Of a stretch of 64,000 nt of DNA, positions 1 to 11,399 are shown in pieces (position 1 is the stretch's first letter; every line of letters begins with the position of its first letter). Source of the DNA: Azadirachta indica (lineage: Eukaryota; Streptophyta; Magnoliopsida; Sapindales; Meliaceae); the NCBI GenBank assembly GCA_022749755.1, contig CM040441.1:1988741-2052740 (forward strand). The letters are read 5' to 3'. The translations under genes were made by a program, and so were the position numbers. The notes beneath the pieces were generated by a model. That model did no database searches, was not told where the DNA came from, and saw nothing but the letters and a program-made list of their open reading frames with translations.

Positions 1-639
1 ATTTTTAAAGTCAAAATGTGACACTATTTAATTTTTGTGACATATTAAGTAGCTATTAATTTTTATACTATTATTTATGTAATAATTATGCATTAACAAG
101 TCAAGTATCACATAAATTATTAAAATTATATATATCAAGCAATATGGTTTAACTAATTATATTGACCCACTTTATTTAGAAAATTAAATAAACATTAGCA
201 ATTAAATTTGAAAGTTTTAAAAAAGTTACATGTTTATCAAGTGGTATGTCACTTCTATTATTAAATTATAAATGATAAAGAATATATTGTTACGCAATAG
301 ACTCAAATTATGATAGATGTGTAAATATCCTCATTGGGATATAATAACTTAATTTACAATTACATATCGAAACTCTATTAAAATTATTTTTAAACAATAT
401 ATTACAAGAAATTTATAAATGATTTATTATGAATAAGTTAAAATATCTTAATTTTAAGTTAAAGATATATCAAATTTAAGTTAAATAATCTTAATTTTAT
501 TGTATTTACAATTTATAAGTAACTATTTTTTAATATTAAATGAAAAATAAGTAATTTTAAAACTATGAAAGTAATTTACTAAAGAAGAACAAAATATCTT
601 GTAACACATAAACAATGCACTTACAAATTATACCAAATT
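1..639. other. AT-rich non-coding DNA
   Basis: No ORF, RNA or recognisable element is visible. The sequence is very AT-rich and is repeated almost unchanged at 25,435-26,074. Confidence 0.7.
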
Positions 640-1045
640 GTTGTTGTGGCTCAATGGTAAAAATTTCACTAAATTGATCATAAAGACTTAGGTTCTAAAC
701 CAAGCAACCAAACCTTTTTTTTTATCGAGCAGCTAAATTATTCAAATTAAATGTGTTAACTCGATTACCCGCTTAATCCAACATAACTACTCAAAAACAA
801 TAGTAATTGTGTCAATGGGTTGGTGGGTTAGCAGGTTAATTAGATTAACATGACATAATTACTATTTAAATAGTAATTGTGTCATAAATAAATGGGTGGC
901 AGGTTGAGCAAATTAATTTTGAACACAATCTGACACAAATAGTAATCATGTTAATTTTACTCAACCCGAACCTATATAAAATTTATATCAAGTTTGTGTC
1001 AGTTTCATGAGTCATGTCCAATTTTACCATCCCTATATTTTAATT
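640..1045 (+). mobile_element. tRNA-derived SINE-like element, copy A
   Basis: Bases 640-711 have tRNA layout. The A box TGGCTCAATGG is at 647-657 and a B box GGTTCTAAACC at 691-701, 44 nt apart start to start, as in a true tRNA. The 5' GTTGTTG can pair at five of seven positions with 705-711, and the T stem pairs at four of five. The anticodon stem does not form, so this is a tRNA-like head and not a working tRNA. A T-run follows the head, then a body with reiterated 'taattgtgtca' and 'gggttggtgggt' motifs up to about 1,045. The copy at 26,075 has the better B box GGTTCGAAACC. A related element lies on the minus strand at 24,662-24,850. The element boundaries are inferred. Confidence 0.55.
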
Positions 1046-4000
1046 TCATTTTCAATCAAATCAAATGAGTATAGGCAAATTAATTATTGTATTTGGTGTA
1101 GTCAATCAATTAATAAATGGTAAGGAAAAAGTGATGTGAAGTGGCTTTTTAGTTAAAGCTAATTATGATGATACAACATGGGTGAGGCAAAAGGGGTTTT
1201 TTTGATAAATATAATACATCATAGAATAGTTTAGATAGAAGTGACAAAACGAACGGGTCAGCCGAGCCTAGCATAGCCTAACTTGTAAATAGTATTAGTT
1301 TAGCTCGACACACTCAAGAAAATAGGCTCACATTCTATGCCATGTCATGAACAGTAATTATGTCGTGCTAGGCTGTGCTAGTACTGTTTATGGGCTAGCT
1401 ACTTTATTATTTGGGTTATTGAGATAGTCAATAATTGGTTACTATTCGTCATAAAAAAAAGAAATTGATTTTAAATAATAAAATTGAACTTATAAAATTA
1501 TTAAAATAAAATTTAATACAAATTTAATTATGCATGCAATTTTGGTTAATAAAGTTAAATAAATTTTTAAATTAAAATCTAAATCTAAAATTATAAAATT
1601 TTGTATGGATAAAATATAAATTTTAAATTTTGTAACTATATTGAACTTATATAGTAATTATATTATACTTTTGTTCAATTTCAATTTTAATCTACCTAAA
1701 ATAGAAAGACTAGTGGGTTTTTTTTTGTGTAATTTTTTAATTTCTAATATTTATTTGTATTATCAAATGTTATTTGTTAGTTAGATATAAAATGAAATGA
1801 AGTAAAAATGTTTAAATGTGAAATTTTGTAACATTAAAAAATAAAAAATTAAAATGTGTCCACTACTTCCATTAATTAGTTATTTAGTTACAAAATAAAT
1901 TAAAGAATTAACGCAATTTACATAAACTTTAAATTGCTTAAATTTAAATTCAAAAATAAAAAATGAGAATTTTAATTGTATAAACATAAAATTTTGATTT
2001 TGATTATTACAACTATATAGAATTTGCATAAATTTTAAGTACGCATTGAGACGATTGACAATTGTTTTGAAATTAATTTCAACTTCACATATAACATTTT
2101 ATGTAGAAAAATAAGAGTATAATAAATTGATGATTGTTAATGTCTTTATTTTATATTAATTATGATTAGGTCTAACTGATAATTATATTATGTATTTATA
2201 ATTTTATATGTATGAATATCTAAAATATTTAATTATATTATAATCAAAATGTAATTAATGATCATACTTTATTATAAATTATAGTTATTCACCGAATTTT
2301 AATTTAATAATAAATAATAAATATCGTAAACTTATTATTTATTAAATATATTATTGTTTTTAAACTTGTTTAATTTATTATTATTTTTAATTTAACAAAT
2401 TATATATTATTCAACTAATTTTTATTGATTTAAATTAATTTTTAATTTTTAAAATATAGAAAAATATATTAATAACAATAACCGTTCTACAGGCTGTACT
2501 AGGCTTATCAATTTTACTATGTGTGCTATGTCGACCTGACACGAGGATTCACGTGAGCTTAAGTTCCTAGGTTTAGGGAACAAAAAAAAAACAAAAAAAG
2601 AATTTTATATATAATATGATAAAAGATATATAAGTGTTGATATTACACTAGTCTGGTCTTTCTAAAGTAGCTAATATTGCTAATAGTCTTAAGGTACGTT
2701 TACTATAACATTTTTAAAAGAAAATTTTTACCAATAAAGTTTACATAAATAATGTTTTTAATAAGAAAATTATTAATTGGTTTTAATTGTCATAAATAAT
2801 TTTGAAAAAATTAAATAACTATTTTAATAAACAAAATTTTAATAATTTATAATTTAAAATGATATTGTAAAATCTTTAAAACAAAATAAGAGTATTTTAC
2901 ATAATTTTAATTATTTTAAAAAACTTAAAAAATTTTGCAATCAAAAACTCAAATTTTGAGTATTTTTTAATAGAAAGAAAATAATTCTTTTAGTTTTCAA
3001 AAGTCTTTCAATATTAACCAAATAACATCCAAAAATTTAAAATAATTTCTAACAAAAGTCTAAATGCAATAAAAATAATAAAATAATATATGAAAGTTTG
3101 AACAACAAGCGGTAAGTGGCTTGGTTAAGAAGTACATTGACTTATTCAAAAAGTTTAATTAATTAAATACAATTATATATGGAAATTTAAAATTATTTTT
3201 TATTGAATAAAGTTATATTTCTAACTTATAATTCAGTATGCCCCTAGAGCATAAAGCCCTTTAATATAAGCCTACTTATACCATTTCCATGTCTTCTCCT
3301 TGAATTCTTTATATCTTTTTATTTTTAGAAAATTGATAAATTGTAAATAATATTTTATTTAGTCCAAACATTAGATTAACCAAGAATTGTGAAACAAATT
3401 CAATTTGCAACGAAAATTACTAACATAATTTTTGACATTACATTAACTAAGCATATATATATATATATACTTTTTAAAATATAAGATATGTTTCATAAAA
3501 TCATATTAATATAATTTTTACATAAATTTGTAACAAAAAAAATAAAATTTATTATTTCTCAATCTCGACTAACATTTTCTCCACATATTATTAATTATTT
3601 TCTTGCAAATTGCATGCATTAAGTAACTTGTTCCTATGATATTACTAAAATAGCATTCTATTATACAACCTATTATTGATTTCAGGCTTAATTAATTATT
3701 ATAGCTTTTTCTTTCCCCTTAATTATTATATACACGTATATTGTCTAGCAAGTGTAATATCTTGCTACTCTATTTACTTTTTTCTTAAATGAAATTCTCT
3801 GGTAATGTTGAAATCTATGTATTAAATAGAAATCTCAATACAATATGAATAAAAATTTTATTAATGAGATGTTAATAAATTATATATATATATATATTCC
3901 AGTTTGTAAAGCCAGAAAAATGTACATATCCCGATCTCTTTTTCTTTTGAAACAAGAGATTCGATTGTTGTTATCAAATGTAAATAACCTAAATTAAGCA

Positions 4001-4290
4001 ATGAAACATAATAAATTATGACAATTTTTGACACGATTCATTAATTCGATATAACTATAATGCGAAATTAGTGGGTTCAAGTTAACATAAAATAATAAGG
4101 TTACAAAAAATTAATGGAAGTTTGTTAACGACATAATTAATTAATTATCAGAATAATTATGTCATATTAATTTATTTATAATTTAATAAACTCGTTTTTT
4201 TTCTTTTACATTTTAACAAATATTTAGTTATATTTGGAATAAAATTGATTAGTTTTTGAGTAAATAGTAATTCAAATTGCTTAATTTGGT
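1046..4290. other. Non-coding DNA with repeat scraps
   Basis: No gene is visible. Two GC-richer islands, about 1,240-1,400 and 2,480-2,575, carry short alternating GTGCTAGGC / CGGGTCAG-type motifs, which look like fragments of a common plant dispersed repeat. Short (TA)n runs lie near 3,449-3,470 and 3,878-3,898. Everything here is repeated in copy B. Confidence 0.6.
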
Positions 4291-5860
4291 TGCAGAATTC
4301 GCCACTCAATATAAAGGAACAAGGTGGAAGAACGTTGGAAGAGATTGGCATTTTCAATACTATTGATTAATTGAACTAAATTCGGCTCAGATTTTCACCA
4401 TCAAGTAGTACCATATAAAGGAACGAAAGGAAGAAACTAGAAGAGATTCAAGTATCCATTAACTGACTAATTAATTGAAATCGTTGACATTTTAATTGTA
4501 CAAAGGCGAGAGAATTTTGTATGTTCATTTGTACATCTCCATGGAAATTATGAAGATTATAGCATTGTTTCTTTCAACAAGTAAATGCCTTCACTGCATT
4601 TGATTTCTATCACAAATTTTCATTTATTTGCCTTTATTTTTTTTATTTTTTAAAAAAAATTGAGATTGGATGGGTTGAAGAAGGAGCTCTTTGAGTAAAT
4701 TTTTGAACTGAAACTAGTAAATGTTTAATATCTTTTGCAGCTAAATATTTGGCAACACAATGTGGTTTCCTTCGCGGCCTCATGTTTTCTAATTTATGTT
4801 GTAGAAAAAATATACTAAATATACTAATTACTTAGATCAATAGAAAATATTCCTTCAACTAGATAATGTTTATAACTAACCATAAATTGTCATGTATTTT
4901 CCTTGCTGATGTGTTTAATGTTTTATGTTACCTGTCATGATTTAAATGCTATTGCTGGCTGCTGGGCATGTTGGTAGCTTCTGGGTTTTTAGTTGCTTAA
5001 TCTGTTTGCTATGCTAATTTTTGCTTGGAGGTGCTGTGTATCTGCTTTTGCTGTATTCTGCTGTTGTATGCTTTTATTTTCGACTGTTTTCTGATGTTTT
5101 GCCGCTTGCTTTATGCACCAGGAATGTAATTCGCTACTGAAGCATCCCTCCCATAAACAATAACATGTGTGAGCAAAAAACTGTTCGTTACAGATTTTTG
5201 AAGGATAAGTGGTTATTACCCTATGTTTGTACTCTGAACTTGTAATTGACAAATATATTGGGCCCTAGCTATTATCTTCTTGTGTTCTGGCCATGATCAA
5301 GGCCTATGCATAAGTAAGTTTTCTCTAATCCCATACATAATAAGCTTGTTTGTTTAATTCTTATAATAACTATACATTCCTTTTCTTAAACAATAATTAT
5401 ATATATTTATTGTGTTTTTTTGACATTTTTACTTAAATTTTTATTTTTCCTGGGAAAGATTCTTATACTTTTCGCTTGCATTTTTAAATAGGAGGTTATG
5501 ACAGAGAAGAAAAAGGTAAGAGATTATGATTTTGCTGCATTGAAATATTGGGTGCTACTTTTCCTAGTAAGTTTTTTCCTTAAATAATTATTTTTTATTT
5601 AGGTTTATTATTATTATCCAGCTTTTGATGCTACCCCAACTAATTTTGATTGCTAAAATCGTAACAGCAAAGGTCTCTCTCTTCTAGCGCTTTTAACATT
5701 TAATTTAATTGCATTGGTATTTGTATTTTATTGTATTAATTGAGCTAAAATCTAATTTTTATTGTTCTATTTTGTGTTTGCAGTGTATATAAAGAAAGTT
5801 TATGTTGAAAATCCATAACATATTCAATAGCTTTTCTGTAATAAGTCAGCAACCTGTTAA
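4291..5860. other. Unrecognised lower-AT stretch, possibly transcribed relic
   Basis: Composition changes here: T/G-rich, with CTGCTGTTTT-type runs at 4,930-5,130, and less AT-rich than its flanks. A ~40 bp motif beginning TATAAAGGAAC occurs twice (about 4,311 and 4,415). An ATG at about 5,498 opens a short Lys-rich reading frame that quickly closes. No protein family is recognisable. Copy B keeps the stretch (29,700-31,080) but replaces 5,240-5,445 by a different ~40 bp. Confidence 0.35.
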
Positions 5861-7564
5861 CATTCATATGTCGGCATTGGGATTTGATTTTCATTTTACT
5901 TTATTTTGAGTTAGATTGAGAATTATGTTTGTTTAGTTTTATTTTTATTGGGATGATGAATTTTGAATTATGTTGGAAATGAAGTAACAATGATGTTTGT
6001 ATATTGTGGATTGGAATGTAGAATTTTGTTGATTATATTTATTATTATATTTTTATTTTTTCTATTTTTAGTTAAATAATATTTGTTATTTTAATTTCAT
6101 TTTTTGCCATTTGTAGTTATATTGGTAATTATTATAAATCAATTGTATTAAAAAACTTGAAAAAAAATTTAAAATACAACAAATAAAAAAAAAGACTGAA
6201 AAACAGGAAACTACACAAAAACAAAACTAAAAAATGGAAAAATCAGACAAATAAAAAATCGAAAAAAGAGAAAATTGGTATACCCAAAAAACTGATGAAT
6301 TCTTGATAAAAAACGCTTTTGCGGCTGAACTTATAATATTTGCAACTGATTTTTTAAGTTGTAAAAGATCTTTTCTCTTCTAGTAGTCATATTCTTAGCT
6401 CGTGCATCCAAGAAGTAAATAATTTCTCGACTTAAGATTGATATCCAAGTTGGTTTGGATTGAATACCATTTCTTTATGTTGTATCCTCTTTCTTGTAAT
6501 CTCCTTTGTTACCACTACGAGGACTATTGTGCTAATTGTCGAGTAACAGCCAAGAGGCATGGAAAGATTTGAACATCAATGAATATCACGTTCTGAAAAT
6601 ATAAGACGTGTGTTCTTTAAATTAATTGTTGAATTCTCTTATAGAAGAATTTTGCCTCTAGAAATTGATATGACAAATAACATTATTATCACATATTCCT
6701 CATAATTAATATTTTTTATACTCTTAAATCAACTTGTATAGAAGTTTGCATACTAATAATATACATGTTATTAAAATAATTTCATATGTTTAGAGTTAGT
6801 TGTGTGATATAAATATAAACTTTATATAGGTGTTTAGTATTTAACTAATTTATCCAATTAAGAGTTAAATAAGTAATTTTTAAAATATTGAGACTAAAAT
6901 GTATAATAGACTATATCTTAAAGACCTAAGAATCTTTTTCGCTTAAAATTTTTAGAACATTAAATTCCTTAGTACAATAAATAAATAGTATGTAGTTCTA
7001 TCTATAGATATATTTCTATACAAGCTAATTGATAAAAATTGATATATTAATATTATATTATAACAATATGTCCTAAAGTTTTCATAAGATTATAAGAAAA
7101 ATATATGAGAAGAATTATAAGAGAATTTTTTAGAAATATTGGTTGAAAATTAGTTATAGAGATGAATTTTAAGCTTTAAAAGATTATACAATATAGCTTT
7201 GGGTCAACGGCATTTTTGAACTCTAAACAATGCTGCTCTGCTTCATTTGTTTTTTGGTAAAATTTTATTTAAGCTCCTAAAGTTTATATATAAATAAATA
7301 AATAATATATAATATTATATAATGCACATAAAAATATGAGATGTTGATATAAATTTTAAAATTTTTCTCGCTTTTTATAATTATTAAAAAAGTTAGGAAC
7401 TTACATAAAATTTTGGTGAAATTTAGGAATCGAATACTTAAAATTGAAACCAAACCAAATCAAACTAATTCGATTCAATTTCTTGAACTCAAATTCTATT
7501 TTAGTTTGGTTCAATCTTTTAAGAAAATGAACTGAACCCGAAATTGCCCAACCGTATTATTTTT
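5861..7564. other. AT-rich non-coding DNA
   Basis: No supported gene. The last 120 bases (about 7,440-7,560) contain AACCAAACCAAATC and the near-inverse TTTAGTTTGGTTC, a plant 'AACCGAA' dispersed repeat remnant. The rest shows nothing recognisable. Confidence 0.55.
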
Positions 7565-8380
7565 CATTATAGGCTTCGCATAAATAGTGATTTGTTCCAA
7601 CTTTAGGGTTTTGGAAAACAAACCTTTTGCTCCTCAACTGCAAAATATATGGTTTCTTGCTTGCTATTGTGTGATTCACACAATTTGCAAAAGTCATGAT
7701 CTTTTGAGGTTTCATAATACTCATTCTAGTGTTGCTAGGGCTATGGTTTCCTGCAAATATCTAATGATTATCCTTTGTCACCACTCCCTAGGTCATGTGG
7801 CTCATTTTAATGACCTGGAGATCTTGTTGCGCTTGGGTGTTGATCCAAAATTTATGAAGGCTTCTTTTCCTTTTAGTTCTTTGGAAGCCTCCAATCATTA
7901 GCTGGTTAAAAGTTAATACAGTTGCACTGTCAAAAAATAATCCGAGACTAGTTGTGTGGGTGGAAGTATTTAGAGACCATTATGGTTCCTTTCTTAATGG
8001 GTTCTCTATATCCTTGGGGCATAATTATTCTTTTCTCACTGAGTTTATGGCCATTATTCTTGCCATAGAGGAAGCATGGAAAAGGGGCTGGCATCATTTA
8101 TGGATTAAGAGTTACTCCGAAGGGTTGTCCTGTTTCTAATAATGAAATTATACTCCTCATGGTCACTATACGCTTATTGGTTTAATTGTTTATCTCTACT
8201 TAAGTGAAAGGAGTTTTATATTTCTCACACACATCTACCATGAAGGAAATAAGGTGGTTGATACTGTTAGTAACTTGGTACTTAATTGCATTTTATTTAC
8301 TTGGTGGAACTTACCTTCATAACAAATATGTAGAGATTTAATGCTTAATTCTTGGGCAGTTTCTAACTTTCATTTTCTAT
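7565..8380 (+). pseudogene. LINE (non-LTR) RNase H domain relic, copy A
   Basis: Translated pieces match the RNase H tail of plant LINE polyproteins. A 104-residue frame (7,587-7,901) carries the linker before RNase H, and a second frame (7,954-8,139) carries EVFRDHYGSFLNGFS and TEFMAIILAIEEAWKRGW. Further remnants such as STMKEIR and FTWWNL continue to about 8,380. A 2-nt deletion relative to copy B (near 7,867) separates the frames. The domain would be dead in any case: the first catalytic Asp of the usual NTDGS is replaced, and the later WIESDS Asp reads WIKSYS, although the Glu of TEFMA remains. Upstream reverse transcriptase is absent, so this is a 3' fragment. Confidence 0.8.
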
Positions 8381-8449
8381 AACAAAATCTATTACTTATT
8401 GTTTTGGTTTTGTTGACTGAATTTTCAACAAATATTACCAAGCTTAAAT

Positions 8450-8785
8450 TGTTAACACCACCAATGAAGCATCAAAAGAAGTGAATCAAAAAAGAAGTTG
8501 CAGCAACTAAAACAATGTAGAAAATTGAAAAATCGGCGACAAAAACAGACGAAAAAAAAACGAAATTTTTGGACAACCTTCTTCAAGAATTTTTCTAGAC
8601 AAATTTGAACACTGTTAATTAGATTTTTCACAATAAGTACACCTTATATACTTCACACAAGAAACCTACATGTGTCTCACATTCATTGGTGGGTTATAAC
8701 ACGTTAAAATGTTAACAAAATATAGATATATTATATTTTTAGCATGAATAATACCCAAAATATTTTCTGCACATTAACATCAACA
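8450..8785 (-). repeat. Copia-1 3' LTR, copy A
   Basis: On the minus strand this starts TGTTGATG directly after the purine tract at 8,798-8,786 and ends TTAACA at 8,450. That gives TG...CA ends with a TGTT/AACA terminal inverted repeat and a length of about 336 bp. A TATATAAGG box lies at about 8,645 in minus orientation. Copy B has the same structure at 33,698-34,035. The matching 5' LTR is not in the window. Confidence 0.7.
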
Positions 8786-10503
8786 TTCTCTCCCCTTTAA
8801 TGTGCTGCTCTTGAACTCCAGTTGCATCTTTGAATTATTGAAAATTTTCTTTTGGTAAAGCTTTTGTGAATACGTTAGCAAGTTATTGTTCTGATCTATA
8901 AAATTCAAGTTGAATCTCACCATCTTCAACTGCTTCTCTAATGAGGTTGTGTTTGAGTGCTATATGCTTGCTTCAATTATGATGAATAGAATTCTTGGCC
9001 ATTGCAATTGTTGATTTGTTGTCACAATACATAAGCGTTCCTTCTCCTCAACCGTATAGCACGTAATGTTGCCAATGAGACTGAAACATATTCTGCTTCA
9101 GTTGGGGATTGAGCAACGATTTGTTGCTTCTTTGAACACCAAGAAAACACACCTAAGCCAAGAGAGAATGTAAAGCCACTTGTGGTTTTCATGTCATCTT
9201 CATAGCTACCCTAATCACTGTCACAAAAGCTTATTAACTTAACTTTTGTATTCTTCCAAATTTTGATTTCAAACTCCATGATACCTTAAATATACCTCAA
9301 CACTCTTTTTGCCACTCGTGGATGAATGTGGCTTGAGTTGTTCATGAAACCTCACAACAAGTTTGTTTCAAACATTATATATGGCCTTATTGCGATAAGA
9401 TAAGGCAACTTTCCAACCAAACTTTTATAATGAGTTGCATCAACTTTCTTTCCTCCATCTTCTTTCTTCAATTCTTCATTCACATTGGTATAGCTACAAC
9501 ATTGCAGCCAAGCAATCTTACCTTCTTCAAAATATTTTCTGCTTACTTTGAGATATAAACACACTATCTTCATCTTGGTAAATTTCTATCTCAAGAAAGT
9601 ATCTCAACAACCCCACATTACTCATTCAATATCACTCTATCATTTCATTTTTTTTTAATTCATTTATCAACTTCTCATTATTATCCATAAACAGCAAGTC
9701 ATCAACATAAATGGCAACAATAAGAATATCTAAAATATATTGCTTCTTTATATAAAATGTTGGCTCACTTTTGCTCTTTATGAATCCTTTTTGATTGAAG
9801 TACGAATTAATTTGACTATATCAAGCTCTTGGAAATTGTTTGAGCTTATACAATGCTTTTTTGTGTTTGTGGACTTTGTTTTCTTCATTCTTAACTATAA
9901 AACCTTGTGCTTGATCAACAAAAAGTTCTTCTTGTGATTTTCCATTCAAGAAAGCTAATTTCACATCAAGTTGGTATAATAATCAACTCACTGCTAAGGC
10001 AATGGAAGCTCTAGTGATGTCAACTCTTGCAACCAAAGGAAAGGTTTCTTGAAAATCAACATCGAGCTATTGTAAATAGCCTTCAGCAACCAACCTTGCT
10101 TTGTAATTTTGCACCTCACCAATTGAATTGTATTTTACCTGATAAATTCATTTCACCTCAATAACTTCCTTGTCATTCAGCCTATCAACAAGCTCCTAAG
10201 TGTTGTTTATTTCAATTTCTTTTATTTCTTCCTCTATGGCTTCTCCTCGATTGCATCTTTAAATTTTTTAGATTCGACAACATAAAAATTGCAGCTGTGC
10301 TAAATCTCATCTAAACTTCTCATTCTTATTAGAGTTGAACTTGATAAAAATGAACAAAACTTTGATGCATTACTTGACAATCCCAAATAACTAGGTAAAG
10401 AGGATGATAGAGGTTTTTTGAACATTGGAACTAATTTGAGATGAATTAGGCTCCATCATATTAATAGAAACAAATTTTTGTTCAACTTGTCCTTACTCCT
10501 AAT

Positions 10504-10992
10504 TAAGGTTGGGAAAAAATGCCAAACCGAATTGAATCGAACCGAACTATTTGATTCGGTTCGATTTGGTTGAAAATGAGTTCGGCTTTATATTGATTAC
10601 ACTCTAATCAGTTCGTTTCGAGTTCACGTAAAATTAAAACTGAACCGAACTTGAAAGTAAAATTTCTTTTGAGCTCTTAATTTTATATAAATTATAAATA
10701 AGACTTAATACTTATAATTATTGTCATAAATTCACATAAAATAGGGGTTATTATTCATAATTTTTAAAATTTTATTCTTCATTTAATTTTATAATAAATT
10801 TGGGACATAAATAAGAATTTTCAATAGCTTTTGAAACTAAAACCAAAGTAAAATTGAACATGCAAGCTTCATAACCAAATCGAACCAAAGTAGTTATTTT
10901 GGTTCGGGTCAATTTGATTCTGCAGCTTTCATATTTCAGGTTCGGTTTGGTTTTTATAAAATTTAAACTGACCTCATATCTGACCACCCTTA
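10504..10992. mobile_element. hAT-type MITE nested in Copia-1, copy A
   Basis: A 489-bp block interrupts the Copia-1 coding region between integrase and the linker. Its ends are imperfect inverted repeats (TAAGGTTGGG at the left, TAAGGGTGG on the opposite strand at the right), with subterminal AACCGAA-type motifs facing each other. It is flanked by near-identical 8-mers, CTCCTAAT at 10,496-10,503 and TCCCTAAT at 10,993-11,000 (6 of 8 identical), as expected of an aged 8-bp hAT target-site duplication. It has no coding capacity. Confidence 0.72.
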
Positions 10993-11399
10993 TCCCTAAT
11001 TGTAGCTAACATTTTCATCAAAAATCACATCTCTACTCACGACAATCTTTTTGGTCTTCAAGCTATATAATCTATAGCCTTTTGAATGTGAGCTATAATC
11101 GATAATGATGTACCTCTCACTTGTTTCATCGAGCTTCATTTTCTTTTCTTTCAGAACCTGAGCATAACACACACAACTGAAAACTTCCAAGTGTCTAATG
11201 GAATGCTTTGTCCTACTTCAAGCTTCTAAAGGAGTTTCATTGTTTAAAGTCTTGGTTGGTGCTCTATTTATTAAGTACATAGTTGTATAAACTAATTCAA
11301 CCTAAAATCCTTAAGTAAGCTCTTCGCATGTAACATAGATTTTGCCATCTACATCATGGTTTGGTTTTTCCTGTAGAATACCTCATTTTGTTACGGACT

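Larger units (their letters stand above)
8450..11391 (-). mobile_element. Copia-1 LTR retrotransposon, 5'-truncated, copy A
   Basis: Read on the minus strand, the order is integrase C-terminal part (11,390-10,996, ending in KGYRLYSLKTKKIVVSRDV), a MITE insertion, a Ser-rich linker, reverse transcriptase remnants (about 10,300-9,350), RNase H (about 9,170-9,050), polypurine tract and 3' LTR. Integrase before RT is the Copia order. Frames are broken throughout. Gag, protease and the 5' LTR are missing: homology stops inside integrase at about 11,391, where NBS-LRR sequence begins. Copy B is the better preserved version. Confidence 0.88.

Noticed and set aside
640..711. A functional tRNA gene
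   Set aside because: A and B boxes and the acceptor stem fit, but the anticodon stem does not form; it is repeated as part of a longer element, so a SINE head is the better reading.
4172..4357. 61-codon minus-strand frame, conserved in copy B (29,562-29,765)
   Set aside because: Conservation is explained by the segmental duplication; there is no domain, and the C-terminal ends differ by frameshifts between copies.
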